Shown piece by piece: positions 63,578-64,000 of a stretch of DNA of 64,000 nt; position 1 is the stretch's first letter, and each line of letters begins with the position of its first letter. This stretch comes from Prochlorococcus sp. MIT 1307 (lineage in GTDB: Bacteria > Cyanobacteriota > Cyanobacteriia > PCC-6307 > Cyanobiaceae), in assembly GCF_034092395.1 (NCBI RefSeq), contig NZ_CP139301.1, positions 1,240,001 to 1,304,000 of the forward strand, read 5' to 3'. The translations under genes were made by a program, and so were the position numbers. The notes under the pieces are model-generated. The model was not told where the DNA came from. It saw only the letters and a program-made list of their open reading frames with translations, and made no database searches.

Positions 63578-63812
63578 AAATCACCAATAATCTTACCCAT
63601 GTAGATTGCTTATGTAAAACTTCCACACAATGGCCTTCATTCTTAAGTCCAGCCATAACAATCTCTTCAGGTTCTCCAATATCTAGTAAAACTTCCAAAC
63701 AATCTTTAGGTGATAAATCTTCAATAGCAAGTCTGCAGCGAACAAAATTTACAGGGCAAGGAGTGCCACGCAAATCAAGAACTGCTCTAGAGGCAGGAGC
63801 TGAAGGTATCAT
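63564..63812 (-). CDS. TusA/SirA-like sulfur-carrier protein
   Basis: 82 residues. The TusA-family motif LDLRGTPCPVNFVRCRLAIED contains the conserved Cys-Pro (C19), which carries a sulfane sulfur in characterised members. The rest is the expected two-layer fold. The ATG overlaps the dnaJ stop by four bases (ATGA) and its 3' end overlaps rsgA, so dnaJ, this gene and rsgA form one coupled operon. Possible roles are tRNA thiolation or sulfur transfer; the partner is not in the window. Confidence 0.9.
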   Translation of the reverse strand: MIPSAPASRAVLDLRGTPCPVNFVRCRLAIEDLSPKDCLEVLLDIGEPEEIVMAGLKNEGHCVEVLHKQSTWVRLLVICGAR

Positions 63813-64000
63813 CCATTTTGTCCAAATAATCTCGAAAAAAGACCACTGTTATGATGATGATTTTGTGGGCCTTTAGCTGAATAATGTGCAGCCAACTTTT
63901 CTAACAATATCCGCTCTTCTTCTGAAAAACGTTTTGGCAAGGTAACATTAACAACAACAGATTGATTGCCTCTTGCAACAGGATTACCTAACTTTGGAAT
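63809..64000 (-). CDS. dnaJ: Chaperone DnaJ, C-terminal part (cut by the window)
   Basis: The last 63 codons of a DnaJ are present: IPKLGNPVARGNQSVVVNVTLP matches the C-terminal substrate-binding domain, followed by a helical dimer tail with FSEEERILLEKLAAHYS and a His/Gly-rich end. The J domain and zinc fingers lie beyond the window. The stop TGA (63809-63811) overlaps the next gene's ATG. DnaJ is the DnaK co-chaperone. Confidence 0.9.
   Translation of the reverse strand: MPKLGNPVARGNQSVVVNVTLPKRFSEEERILLEKLAAHYSAKGPQNHHHNSGLFSRLFGQNG

Overview
The window looks like a chromosome segment of a marine picocyanobacterium, most likely a low-light-adapted Prochlorococcus. The evidence is cyanobacterial content (AcsF chlorophyll cyclase, a Flv1/Flv3-type flavodiiron pair, Gap2, a lumenal-type cyclophilin, CbiD, small cyanobacterial proteins of unknown function), AT-rich DNA, very short gaps and a core gene order (dnaJ, TusA-like, rsgA, ebfC, murB, murC, gap2, thiL) that I recall from near the replication origin of Prochlorococcus. 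The species call is inference from content, not from a database match.

Layout. (1) 1-6.4 kb: the edge of a very AT-rich surface-polysaccharide region with a nonulosonic-acid synthase fusion, a CMP-sugar synthetase, a GT90/CAP10-type glycosyltransferase and an ABC exporter. (2) 6.4-13.7 kb: acsF and a 2Fe-2S ferredoxin, then small membrane or unknown genes and a tandem pair of methyltransferase-like genes, the second with a broken cofactor loop. (3) 13.8-17.7 kb: a repeat-bounded island against the 3' end of argJ. Four extra copies of the argJ 3' end lie in tandem and in the same orientation. They divide the island into four modules, each with one gene: two outer-membrane barrels, a small repeat-containing secreted protein, and a membrane-anchored unknown. 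No integrase gene is present. (4) 17.7-43.3 kb: housekeeping and energy genes: argJ, coaE, gatB, thiO, ndk, speA, alaS; a SNF2-SWIM-MEKHLA cluster; a complete TRAP transporter; two flavodiiron genes and an FMN reductase; a small gene behind a tandem palindromic operator; a class B PBP and two cyanobacterial unknowns. (5) 43.3-53.3 kb: a TPR protein, guaA, cbiD, a serine-glyoxylate-type aminotransferase, tRNA-Gly(CCC), small secreted or unknown proteins, and a HARP-SNF2 helicase divergent from an HNH nuclease. (6) 53.3-64 kb: an NAD-binding epimerase-like gene, pdxA, accB-efp, cyclophilin, thiL, gap2, murC-murB, ebfC, rsgA, a TusA-like gene and the C-terminus of dnaJ, cut by the window edge.

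The main novelty is region 3. The repeats are not arbitrary DNA: each extra copy still encodes the ArgJ terminus (INADYTT, then stop) with synonymous codon changes and different stop codons. This is what is expected if several small integrative elements, each carrying its own replacement argJ 3' end, entered the same site one after another. Module 1 is bounded by 67-nt direct repeats that match at 65 of 67 positions.
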